A stretch of 64,000 bases of DNA. It comes from Chrysaora quinquecirrha. Taxonomy: Eukaryota > Cnidaria > Scyphozoa > Semaeostomeae > Pelagiidae. The notes beneath the pieces were generated by a model. It had not been told where the DNA came from and did not search any database. It saw nothing but the letters and a program-made list of their open reading frames with translations. Below are positions 25,301 to 35,112 of this stretch, one piece after another. How positions within the stretch are numbered: the first letter of the stretch is position 1; every line of letters begins with the position of its first letter. Position numbers and translations under genes: made by a program. The stretch spans positions 124,001 through 188,000 of the forward strand of contig JACTAT010000217.1 of assembly GCA_014526335.1 (NCBI GenBank), in the 5' to 3' direction.

Positions 25301-28300
25301 GGAGGTATATCATCAGTACAGGACAGCCAGTACTGAAAACCCTCCAACGTACTGATGATATCCCTCAACTGTACTGATGATATCCCTCCACTGTACTGCA
25401 CATCATCCACTGTACTGCAAATACATTACCTGGGGTGTGAACATCAACCTAATCTTTTTTGTTGATTTCGACTAATTGAGACATGTACATTCCAAGTCCG
25501 AGATTTACCTTTTTGAATTTTGGCTGGAATATGGAGATGACGTCATCGACACGTATTTTGTGGCCCTTTTCTGGCACACGAACTTTGAGCAGAAGTAGAA
25601 GCGACTGTGCGGAAGCATAAAAGCGACTGTGATTGTTGTACTCAGCGTATAGAAAGCAGTCGAATGACATCTATGATTTACATGGTGAAATCATCACATC
25701 CAGAATCAATGTCTTAACCCTGTTGAGATTTTTTTTTATTTTGTAGACAGTATTCGATGAAGAAAAGCGCTTTTCAACTCAAAGTATTCTTTCCACTATT
25801 GGATTAGGGGGCTTAATTGAAGGGGTAAGGTTATTGCAGTATCTCTAATTTTTGTTTAAGTGATTTATACTGTAATGAGTGCTAGCTCGACTTCGATGAT
25901 GGCTTCGAAAACTTTTATTTTTTTATGTGCTTTTTGGTCTTAAAATCAGATTAATTTTTTTAACAGCTAATTGAAAAAACAGGAGATGCTGGAGCAACTG
26001 CTATCAAAAATTACCACGCACAATACCGGGTAAGCAGTTTGTAGACTTACAGCACTTCGTCGCCATAAGAATAATGCCCCAACAGCTGTTTGCTCAGAAA
26101 GGATAGATGAGTTTGGGCGAGACTGGTGGGAGCTATCAGACTCATTAGGTGGAAGCTGTATCAGCTCGGCTATCAGACTCGTCAGGGATGGAAAGAATTT
26201 CTTATTTTTGGGATCCCAGTGATGTAGCGAATAAGAAGATAGGCCCGAAGATATAAAGCACCCAAAATTTAGTCTAGGTGCAAAGTTTTACTATCTCAGC
26301 GCTTGTATTTTCGATTTTTCGAGCGTTCAAAAATTAATATCTTATAAGGGCTTAGACCAAGTAGGGTAAAAAGTTTCACCAACATCATTTATCGCGGTCA
26401 AAAGACGTGGTGTGGCCGAGTGGTCAAGGAGTTCGGCTCCCGTTCGGCTCACGATCATGAGGTCGTGGGTTCGAGTCTCGTCGGGACAAGAAAACTATCC
26501 ACAAGCTTACAGTCAACCCAGCTGTACATCCTTCCGAATTCGGTAAATGTGTAGCCAGGGTATTCGTTCTAGAATGCCATTCTGGGGGTATAAGCTGCAG
26601 GTCCACATCAGCTGCATAGCTGCCAGAACCCCCAACCTGCTTTAACAAGTAAATATTTCTTGCTTGCTTTCAAAGTCTTTATGGAATCTGAATGCTCATA
26701 AAATTAAAAACACAAGCGCTAGGAAAGTGAAACTTTGTACTTAGACTTTGTACTTTGTACTTAGACGTGTTTAGATTTAGCTTTTTAGATTTTCTCAGTG
26801 AAAACTCGACATCTTGTTGTTTCTATAAATTTCAGTGCTGTCGGCCGTTTCCCGAAAGGTCTGCTGCGTATTTCTGTGAACGTCTTTTAGATGGCCCTCA
26901 TAGTTGAAAAGATACTATATAGAAAATGTAATTCTTTTTTGTAGAAACACCCTGGTGGTTGGGAGCATCCTCATGGATACGAACATCTTGCGATTATTTA
27001 TTTATTTCTCCTGTGCTCTGCTGTGTCGTGTGCTCTAGGCTTGCTGAACATGTGGCATGTATTTCTAATTTCACGTGGTCAAACGTCAATCGAAGTTCAT
27101 ATAAATGGCAGAGAAAAATCGAAGGCCAAGCATAAAGGAATGGTATGTTTAGCCTCCGGATGTTTTTTCGCTCTTTCTTTATGGTTGCTTTCCCAGTACG
27201 AAGTTAATGACGCTGCCCTACTCCGATTAATCCACAGAGGATTACAGAAAAGACAGCCAACGCTATTTCTTGCAAGTGCAACGAGTTATTAGAAAATGCA
27301 CTGAGCAACGTATGTATAGCAACTAATATCCTCGAATGGGGCGAAAGTATAGTTAAACTTAAGGCCTTGTTAAACTAGGAGACATGTCACCCACGATGTT
27401 ATTGCCAGTGACATATCCCCTCGATGTCTCCCAGTTTAGCCTCCTCGCAAACTTTGTAGCCTGTGACAAATTTGTTGGGAGACAACGGAAACATTTCTTG
27501 TCTCCGCGACTTGGGGGGCTGGCATGTTTAGCCACCCTGGGAGACAAGCCGAATACAATGTCGCGTGCGACATGTCTCCGAGATAGCAACATCTTTAGAC
27601 CGTCACAAATTTTTCAGGCAGCTCAAAAGCTCTGGTTATCATTTTCAACAGTGTTGGAAAATAAATTATGTAAATCCTCTTTTATATAAATGAAGAGCAG
27701 TTAGATCCGGTTTTCCGCCGAGTCATTGGAAAACTCGGGATAGTGTTATCACTGCTCTAAGTCTCACTTTTACGGATTACGGAACTGTAGGAAGTATTTC
27801 CGAGGAGCAAGTCAATTTCCTCCCTCTTCTAACTCTTCCTCCTCAGCCCCCTTCCTTCACCTCAACCACCTCCGCCTTAGAAACATCATTATTTACATTC
27901 TGCAGTTGCGCACTTCACTAAAGTTAGGCTTTGGAGACCTGTTAGGGGGGTCAGAATATCCAATAATTTTTCTTGACGTATCCCTTATCCTCTAGCTATA
28001 TGTTTTCTACACTTATCCCAGAATTGCAAGAAAAATTTTCTTCTTCCCCTTTATTTTGTCCAGAATTATCCCTTATCCCTTTGATTTTTTCTTGAAATAT
28101 CACATACCCAAACACCAAAATGGGGCCTCGCTTGGAGAATGTCTTGCAAGAGCAAGCCCAGAGTTGCAGTGAATAAAGTCATTTGTTTTTTTCAGACATT
28201 TTCCCATCATTCAATACAGGAAAATATTATCCTCTTCGCAACTTGCTTTAGAATGAATATCCATATCACTCGATATTTTTCCTGTTCTCTTTGTTAGGGC

Positions 28301-29559
28301 TATAACAATCCCTATGACTATGGCTGGAAACAAAACTGGAAACACCTTTTAGGACTTTATCACAATAGGTGAGTAATACTTTACTAATGGCCCTTTTCAT
28401 TTAGTTGTCATAATTCATGTAGTTACTGCTACTAATGCTGCTGTCAATAGCTACTAGCCACTACCGCTACTACTATTGTAGCTACTACTATTCATAGCCA
28501 TAAGGTACTACTTCTAATACTTAAAAATAGTTGATACCGCTATTACCACTTCTGCTACCACTATTGTTGCGACTTGCCACTACCGACTACTGCTACTTTT
28601 ACTGCTATTACTAATGTTATGGTGTTACTAACCGCTGGTATTACTGCTGCTAACTGCTAGATGTTACTGGTAGTACCATCTCTGTAGACTTGCTACACAA
28701 CAACAGCGAGGGGGAGGGACTGGTGTAGCCAGTCTACCATTGCTACTGCAACTGTTGCTGCTTTCTTTTTTTGATTCTGTTAATACTGTTACTGCCTGCC
28801 AGCTGCTACTGCTACTACTCTTGTTTCTGGTACTACCACTGTTGCTTATGCTACCGCTACTGTGATTACATTTGCCTACTAGCTAGTTCTGCGTTATATA
28901 ACTGCGTTTGCTATTGCTATTACTTAAACTTCTGCAGTTTATTCTGCTAGTCCTATCCCTACCAGCCACTAGCTCGTATTGCTACTACTACTGCCACTAG
29001 CCACTTGCTATTACGCTAATACCACTGTTATCCTAACCGCTGCTTCCAAGACTATTGGCACTGCTAATTCACATTGCTATTACCTACTAATGGTTTTACA
29101 ATGTCTTCAACTGCTGCAGTTACTTATGCTTTTGCTTTCGGTTTTGCTTGTACTACTGCTCCCATCCACTAGCTTCTACTGCTTTGCAGCTGCTTTGCTG
29201 CTTCCATTACCTACCATTGATACACTTATCATAGCTAACTGCTTCTTCAAATAGTATCACTGCTTCTTTAACTTCTGCTTGTAGCCAATAGCATCTACTA
29301 CTAATGCTACTACTGCCTCTGCTGCCTGTGCTGGTATTTCTTCTGTTGCTGCCGCTTTGACTGCTACTACTACTAATGCCATTAATTCGATTGCAGATCG
29401 TGGTTGAGCGTGATTCTTCCCTCCGGCCATCCTCCACATGGTGATGGACTTTCTTGGCCACCGAATTCTAAGCCACTTTATTACATTGATCCTAGTATCC
29501 AAAGCGGAGAAAAGTCGACTTTTAGTTTCAAGAAACTGAAAAACTTATTTCGTAGGTAA
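19303..29559 (+). CDS. ZDHHC16: Palmitoyltransferase ZDHHC16 (Golgi/ER DHHC protein acyltransferase)
   Basis: Multipass membrane S-acyltransferase that attaches palmitate to cysteines of target proteins. Exons: 19303-19455, 22005-22196, 23552-23597, 23722-23770, 24335-24363, 24837-24970, 25747-25824, 25967-26029, 26945-27142, 28298-28368, 29397-29559. Phases agree; total 391 residues (human 377). Marks: DAAFEPVYWFVDNV near the N-terminus; cysteine-rich CKKC...RTHHCSVCDK; catalytic DHHC at 24351-24362 in a 29-nt exon; the proline after DHHC is split across the next junction; then WMNNCIGFYNHRYF. Transmembrane stretches lie in exons 2, 6 and 9. The C-terminal GYNNPYDYGWKQNWKHLLG and LPSGHPPHGDGLSW match ZDHHC16 specifically. 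Start chosen at ATG 19303 (MWKTLKESFLV); the vertebrate N-terminus is ~20 residues longer, so a further 5' coding exon is possible. Large introns are filled with mobile elements. Confidence 0.94.
19477..19524. repeat. 48-bp palindrome next to the ZDHHC16 exon 1 donor
   Basis: Arms TAGCCTATAGTCTACATA and TATGTAGACTATAGGCTA are exact inverse copies (18 bp) with a 12-nt centre, starting ~20 bp after the donor at 19455. Confidence 0.8.
19670..19945 (+). mobile_element. MITE, TTAAGGCCT family, degraded ends
   Basis: Same order of motifs as 27359-27590: CCCCTCGATGTCTCCCAGTT, CTCGGAAACTTTATAGC, GACAACAGAAACATTT, GTTTAGCCACCCTGGGAGAC, GTCGCGCGCGGCA. ZDHHC16 intron 1. Confidence 0.6.
20649..20765. 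repeat. Short imperfect tandem repeat (AACTTGCCCC...TCAAAGTC)
   Basis: Five or six units of ~24 bp with the core CAACTTGCCC. ZDHHC16 intron 1. Confidence 0.6.
20912..21215. repeat. Pair of ~45-bp direct repeats plus an inverted dispersed repeat
   Basis: CAATGCAACCTAGCAAT...CATGTTT.GT..CTTGCAT occurs at ~20916 and ~21168. Between them, GCGCTGAGATAGTAAAACTT (from ~21054) is the reverse complement of a segment at 26266-26313 in another ZDHHC16 intron. Confidence 0.6.
22282..22740. mobile_element. Non-autonomous hAT-type element with 8-bp target duplication
   Basis: Ends CAGGGATGCCAGAG and CTCTGGCATCCCTG (perfect 14-bp inverse). Flanked by identical 8-bp direct repeats ATTCCATT at 22274-22281 and 22741-22748. 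An 8-bp duplication with CAG...CTG ends is the hAT superfamily signature. 459 bp, no transposase. ZDHHC16 intron 2. Confidence 0.85.
22748..23156. mobile_element. MITE with ACCGTATTTCCTCTAATnAAnGC ends
   Basis: The left end ACCGTATTTCCTCTAATGAA (22749) is inverted at ...TTATTAGAGGGAATACGGT (to ~23154). The interior repeats AAACGCCGC many times. It abuts the hAT target duplication, so the hAT element landed at its very edge. Related degraded TTCCTCGAATAAGC-type ends occur near 36297-36346 (inverse) and 51116-51150. Confidence 0.75.
23867..24140. mobile_element. Tc1/mariner-type MITE with TA flanks
   Basis: Inverted ends CAATGCCTGCCAAAAGTC (then CTTGGAAC) and GTTCCAAGACTTTTGGCAGG (then CATTG), 25-26 bp with one mismatch. 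Flanked by TA at 23865-23866 and 24141-24142. No transposase. In the ZDHHC16 intron just before the DHHC exon. Confidence 0.8.
25086..25438. mobile_element. Fold-back element built from a 22-bp repeat
   Basis: Ends CACCCCGGGTAATGT (25086) and ACATTACCTGGGGTG (to 25438) are inverse. Next to the left end about nine direct copies of CAGTACAGTGGAGGGATATC run to ~25320; from 25345 three copies run in the opposite sense. This gives a long hairpin with tandem-repeat arms. ZDHHC16 intron. Confidence 0.75.
26405..26650 (+). mobile_element. tRNA-derived SINE
   Basis: The head carries a Ser/Leu-tRNA-like A box (TGGCCGAGTGGTCAAGG) and B box (GGGTTCGAGTC, ~26467), then an unrelated ~170 bp body ending near CCCCCAACCTGC. 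The cloverleaf 3' half and an acceptor-stem match are missing, so this is a SINE rather than a tRNA gene. ZDHHC16 intron between exons 8 and 9. Confidence 0.75.
27359..27590 (+). mobile_element. MITE, TTAAGGCCTTGTTAAACTAGG family (best copy)
   Basis: Starts TTAAGGCCTTGTTAAACTAG and ends near GTCGCGTGCGACATGTCTCC; paralogous to 5825-6064 (inverted) and 19670-19945. ZDHHC16 intron 9. Confidence 0.65.
28420..29390. repeat. Cryptic (TAC/TGC)n trinucleotide tract, ~970 bp
   Basis: Strongly biased to ACTGCTACTACTGCT-type triplets with many interruptions. It fills most of the last ZDHHC16 intron and ends just before the final acceptor at 29396. The open frames here are low complexity, not genes. 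Confidence 0.8.
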
Positions 29560-31279
29560 TAGCATTTTTGTAGTTTTTTTAAGTTAATTAAATAATGTTC
29601 CGAGTTCGTGCACTTCGGTACCTATGATAAGAAACCGTTCTAAGGCCCATACCATAGTGCTTCAACATTGGTGCTGTTTTAATGAGCTATTACTTATTTG
29701 TATTTCTTGTGATTGCTGTCGACGCATTAGGCATCAGAGTGTCTGCCACCAGTCGCCTTCCATCAGCATTGATCATGTCTAATAGGCTTTTCGACTCTGC
29801 TCTTCTAAGCAGTATAGACAGGGTGCTGCGGCAGAGCATTTTTTAACATTGTGACTACGGGGGAATCTGCCCCCGCAGGCCCCATGCTTTCCCCCGTAGT
29901 GAGGTGCGAATGCCCCCGTAGTTGAGGGCCCATGTTAAACTTTTGATCAAGGAAAAAGTTCTTCTCTTGCTTAGAAATTATGGATGCTAGAGGCTATGAA
30001 TAAATTCTAAGGGTCACAGAAAGAGCAATATTAAAATATACCAGCATTTAACCCTCCAGGGCTGTATGACAGAAACACTGTATCGTACTATCTTTTTTAT
30101 CTTTTGCTAAATGTAGGAATACTTGGTCCTTGGTCAACTGTTGCTTCATTTCGGAATGCGGAAATGTTTCATGTATTGTTTTAACTAGGGCTAGGGCAGC
30201 AGACCTGAGGAGTTATGTGGGGCTATTTTAATCCCTCAACTTTCCCTCGAATTTTTCTTTGCTCTTCGATTTTAAGGACTTATTACTGTTATGAATAAGC
30301 TTTCTGAATGACTAACTAACATTTGGTGCTGTCAGAACTACTCGCAGTTAATTACTGTAGGCATATCCATAGTCTAACCAGTTGCCACAGATCCATCCCG
30401 AAATCCATTGATTTCATTTCTTATTTTCGAGCAACTGTAATTCTTTTGGTAGGAGCAAATTGCAAGTAACGGAATCGCTCATATATTGCATTAGCATTGT
30501 ATGTGGATCTGATTTCAAATTCCCTTTTAGTTATGTTATTCATTCCAAACTCCACTAAGAAACGCGTCTAACAGTTCTATGAAACAGGATGATTGTTCTC
30601 GAAGCAGTTTTGGAAGTTTATTAAACATAGTCATTAAAGAGTCTTGTATCGTTAACACGAATCAAAGAACTTCTCACACTCCCTGAAGCATGATGGTGTC
30701 ATTGCATTTTCCATTTTTTGCATTTCCTCCCGTTCTTGGAGAACGCACGATCTCAAGAGGGTTTTCTGCTAAGTTGGGGATCAACCCTTCTAAAATTTTC
30801 CACATTAGATAATACGATAACGTTCAAATGTTCATTTTGCAGAATACAGTTTAAAATATGCCTCACAATATATTAGTCCATGAGATCCATCAATTTTCCT
30901 AATGAAAGTTGAAACCCCACTGAATATGAAACCCTCCTTTTCTTGGTATATACCATAGTTGTGAACAGTATTCAAGTTTTGGTAATACTAATATTAAATG
31001 TATAAGCTTTTTATTGTAACTGTTACATTTAACTGAAAATATCAAAGGCATAAAATGTAATGTCGTATATCGAAAGCACGCCTCAAAGGCTTATGAAACA
31101 CTATCTGGCGATTTTTCATTTAGCACTGAATTTATTGTACTGTAGATTTTCTAAAAGTAAAATAAAATACTCCATTATGGAATTCTTACAATGGGAGAAT
31201 TTGATGATTTTTTTCTTGTAAAACCAGGGTTAGAAATCGAGAAAGGCTGTAAAAAGTGAAGGGAGGGAGGGATTTAAGT
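29560..31279. other. Intergenic, ZDHHC16 3' side
   Basis: Candidate polyadenylation signal AATAAA at ~29999 after the ZDHHC16 stop. Otherwise AT-rich unique-looking sequence; I see no gene. Confidence 0.5.
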
Positions 31280-31671
31280 CCCGGGGGTACTTCATTGTTC
31301 AAATGACTAGACGTGCCGCCCAGTTTTTCCAAACCCACCCATGTCTACCGACAAATTTTGTCAGTCGTGGTACCCATGTATAGAAAAACAACGAAATTTT
31401 CTACCCATTTGTACCAATATCTCAAATGTTTGAACCCAATTTAACGCCTGAGGCAACTCTAAATGCGGCGAAAAGGCATTTGCGCTGAAAACTAAAACAC
31501 ACTTTTATCAGGCTTTTCAAAGCAATGCATGTCTAAAATTTTTACTTTACTACCCATGTGTAGAGATTCTTTACGAAAAATCAACCCATATGTAGGGAAA
31601 TTGGCGCTGAAAAAGTTACCCATTTGGGCGGCACGTCTAGTATAACGAACAATGGAAGTACCCCCCCCGGG
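31280..31671 (+). mobile_element. MITE 'CCCGGGGGTACTTC' family, full-length copy 1
   Basis: Ends CCCGGGGGTACTTCATTGTT...ACTAGACGTGCCGCCCA and the inverse TGGGCGGCACGTCTAGT...GTACCCCC(C)CCGGG form ~45-bp terminal inverted repeats. 392 bp, non-coding. The same element in the opposite sense is at 57047-57442 and a shortened one at 33557-33742. Confidence 0.85.
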
Positions 31672-31960
31672 AAGGGAGTATGGTATGAGCGAATTTGAGA
31701 GCGGGAGTTTGGACTAGCGCTAAAACCTTGAAAACCCCATTTTTCCATTTTATCTTCACCTTCCTTGCCTTGCCAGTCGGCCCCTTGTAAGGCTTGAGCT
31801 AAGGGGGTCACTATCGGGGGGTATCTGGGGCTGGCTGGGCGCAGTCAGACTTGGTGGTGCTCAACACAGGGAAACAAGAGATAGTATATTTCCCCTTCTG
31901 TTCCTTCCGTTGTTTTCGCGTGTGATGTTGCTTGATGTGGCCTAAATCAAGTTGCAAGAC

Positions 31961-33345
31961 ATGGCTTGTCAGGTGACTTTCATTTTTTTCATGCTTCTTA
32001 TAAAATATTCTTGCTTTGAAGCCCTCAGTTTGTCTATTAATGGAGATTCTTTCGAGAAAGACTCCTCCATACCTGATGAAAAATGGGGCTACGTTACAGT
32101 TCGAAAAAATGCTCACATGTTTTGGTGGCTGTATGGAGCTCAGAACAGAGCCTCAAGAGGCAGCCTTCCCTTAGTTATTTGGCTTCAGGGCGGCCCTGGT
32201 GGCTCGTCTACTGGCTTTGGTAATTTTGTTGAAATTGGGCCACTTGATGCTAACCTAAAACCAAGAGATACTACTTGGATCAAAGAAGCTAATGTTCTTT
32301 TCATTGACAATCCAGTTGGCACTGGGTTCAGTTACGTCACAGATTTGAAGGCCTTGACAACTAATGTCAGTCAGATTGCTGAGGACCTTCTCACTCTGAT
32401 GAAGAATTTCTTCAATATTGTTCCAGCCTTCAGAAAGCTCCCTCTTTATATCTTCTCAGAGTCCTACGGTGGCAAAATGACTGCTGCTTTTGGTCTGAGG
32501 CTCTATGAAGCAATAAGAGATGGGGAAATAGACTGTAGAATTGATGGGGTAGCACTGGGGGATTCCTGGATATCTGGTGTTGATTCTGTTATGACCTGGG
32601 GGCCGTATTTATACCAGTTCAACTTGCTTGACCAAGCATCTTTAGCGAAAGTAATGAACATATCAAACGCAACTGCAAATGCAGTCAAAATGGGACAATT
32701 CCTAGAGGCAACTAAATTATGGGGTGAAACAGAAGATCTAATTGATGAGTTGACTGACAGTGTCAATGTTTACAATGTGCTACAACATCATGCTCCATCT
32801 CCAATGTCATTTTTGTCAACGGGCAGCAAAATCTTGGATCGTCTTTATAGTAGGCATGTTGGAATCTATCATAAAACATCTTTGGCAGAGTTCATGAATA
32901 CTGTTATCAGAAAAAACTTGGTATAATACCAAGCAGTGTTAAATGGGGTGGTCAGTCTTCACTTGTATTTGCATACCAAAGTAAAGATTTCATGAAGCCA
33001 GTTACAAAGGAAGTAAGCAAGCTGTTAAGTATGAATGTCCAAGTTGTCGTCTTTCAAGGACAGTTAGATATGATTTGTGACACTGCTGGAGCAGAGCTTT
33101 GGCTTAGAAAACTAACATGGCCTGGAATGGAAAGGTTTTTTCAAGCTATTCGCAAGCCATTGTACCTGAAGGGTGATCTGACTAAAAACACTGCTGCCTT
33201 TCTCAAGGAGTATGCTCACTTGAAAATGTATTATATCATGAAAGCTGGTCATATGGTGCCTGTTGATGCTGGGAAAATGGCATTTCAGATGTTGTCTGAA
33301 GTTATTAGGAGAGAACGATTGGAAGTAGAGGTTATCCTCGTTTAA
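31961..33345 (+). CDS. SCPEP1-like serine carboxypeptidase, intronless, one-base frame break
   Basis: Peptidase family S10, secreted/lysosomal, closest to retinoid-inducible serine carboxypeptidase (SCPEP1). The ATG at 31961 opens a signal peptide (MACQVTFIFFMLLIKYSCFEA). Visible: oxyanion-region WLQGGPGGSS, nucleophile Ser168 in SESYGG (codon 32462-32464), Asp in GQLDMICDTAG (~33070) and His in KAGHMVPVD (~33249). The whole family-length protein (~460 residues; human 452) lies in one exon with no splice sites, unlike the multi-exon neighbours. The first frame stops at 32924-32926. The remainder continues in the -1 frame from an A6 tract at 32911-32916 to a stop at 33343-33345. One extra A would restore the conserved KKL(G)IIP segment. 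Alternatives: homopolymer sequencing error, young retrocopy pseudogene, or -1 frameshifting. It is bracketed by two copies of one MITE family. Confidence 0.85.
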
Positions 33346-33556
33346 AGATGAGACTTTCCCTAAATCTGCTAAATTTTTGAAACTTAATAATGATCATTTT
33401 GCCATTCCTTCTATATTGAGGGTGGTAAAGGGTATTTTGGGAAATGTGATTGGCCATTTTTTGTCGTCAGGAAACATGAAAGAGGGTGTCAAAGGTCTTC
33501 GTGAAACTTGACTGACCATATTTTCTAATGGGGAAACCCCAATGGGGGGGGGGGGT

Positions 33557-33742
33557 TGGGGGTACTTCCATTGTTCAGTATGCTATACTAGATTCAGATA
33601 TTGGTACAAATGGGTGTAAAATTTCGTTGCTTTTTCTTTAAATGGGTGCAGAGACTTGCAGAATTTATTGATAGACATGGGTGGGTTTGGAAAAACTTGG
33701 TGGCACATCTAGTCTTTTCAAAAATGAAGTACCCCCCCCCCC
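33557..33742 (-). mobile_element. MITE 'CCCGGGGGTACTTC' family, internally deleted copy
   Basis: Keeps GGGGGTACTTCCATTGTTC and the GATATTGGTACAAATGGGT to TTTGGAAAAACTTGG half, but lacks the ~200 bp middle. Right end is a poly-C tract. 210 bp after the carboxypeptidase stop. Confidence 0.75.
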
Positions 33743-35112
33743 AGGCGGAAATGTGCAATGCTGTATCTTTATAATGTGAAAAATGAATAGCAAACATTTT
33801 TATGCCCATGATTTGGAATCCTGACCCCCCTTTACCACCCTCTGTTCAATGCTTAATGCCATTCCGCAATCATGGTTGATCAGAACAGAATCCAAAATAA
33901 GTGTAAAAGAATCATTATTTTGAAACATTCGTACTGCTACAAAGCCTTCCTTGCGGAATGGAAAGTGTGCGAAAATTGCTTAACTTGAAATATTTTGGCA
34001 TAATTGACTTTTCTTAATAACAGAAAGTTTGTATGATTCTAATAAAGATTAAACTTAATGCTCGTTATTTATTAATGTAATAAATTTAATGAATTAACTT
34101 ATTAATTTTGGATTTAATAATTTGATTCAATATGAATCATCAAAACTGATCTGCAAAGTCAAATCAAAAATAAACTCTTAAATATATATCATCACTATAT
34201 AATTATCGTTTGGTTAACCGTTCAACTGCTTAGTCAAATTTAACTATTATACCGATTTTAATGAATTTGTTATGAAGTTTGATTGCTCCCAGGATACGAG
34301 ATAGATAATATTCTTGCGTTTGAAATAGTCTGCAGTTTTTGGTTCTCTTTAAATGCCGTTAAGCTGTTAATCTGTTAATCGTCACTTAACAGCATCCTCG
34401 TTAAAAATGCAGCTAGTCGAAGTCGTGCGGCTGACGTCTTGCAATTGCGAGCGGATATCCCGAAAAATCAAAATTGTAGTCATCAAAGCCCATAGAAGTC
34501 AAAAGTCGCATTTCTAGTCAAAGGAGAACGTCACGGTAACTACAATTCTGTTAATAAGTCTAAGTGATTCATTGCTTAGCCAGGCTTAGGCCTATGTCAA
34601 ACTACGATGCGATAGAACTAACGCCAACTAGTTGTAACAGCAAAAATATGTCGACATAACAGCTAGTCAGAACGTATATAGGATGTATTTGATCGCGGCG
34701 GCAAAAGCGCTATCTCGACTGCAACTGACGAGAATCAGTTGTCAACTTAGCCCAGAAGTGGAACATCACCAACAGTCTGGACCTTTTTGCCAAATAGTTG
34801 TCGCCAAAATAGAACTAATTGACAGATCGCTCATGTCAACCGATCAGTTCCGATAAATTTGTTCCGAAAATCGCCGATTACCAGTCGGAAACTAGTCGTG
34901 ACTGTGCGCAAAGTCGACTTAAGCCTGGTTTAAAAGCAATGCACCACAATAGAATGCCCCCCTCCCCGACGCCATCTTTTCCGATCTTTCCCGTACCCTA
35001 ATCGTCTATTGCGAGACTTTTCTATTGCCTATATAATTTTAGTGATTTCATTTTTGTTCTTTTTTAACTTTTGTTGATCGAGCTATTTAATAGCCAACGA
35101 TGTCAATCTGCT
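33743..35112. other. Intergenic, AT-rich
   Basis: Contains an AATAAAG signal near 34040 that could serve the carboxypeptidase. Short frames (e.g. 34819-35001) show no recognisable protein. Nothing else seen. Confidence 0.45.

Noticed and set aside
26408..26482. Functional tRNA-Ser/Leu gene
   Set aside because: A and B boxes are present, but the acceptor stem does not pair and the sequence runs on into a SINE body.
31952..31960. Carboxypeptidase start at 31952
   Set aside because: That codon is TTG; the ATG at 31961 gives a clean signal peptide.
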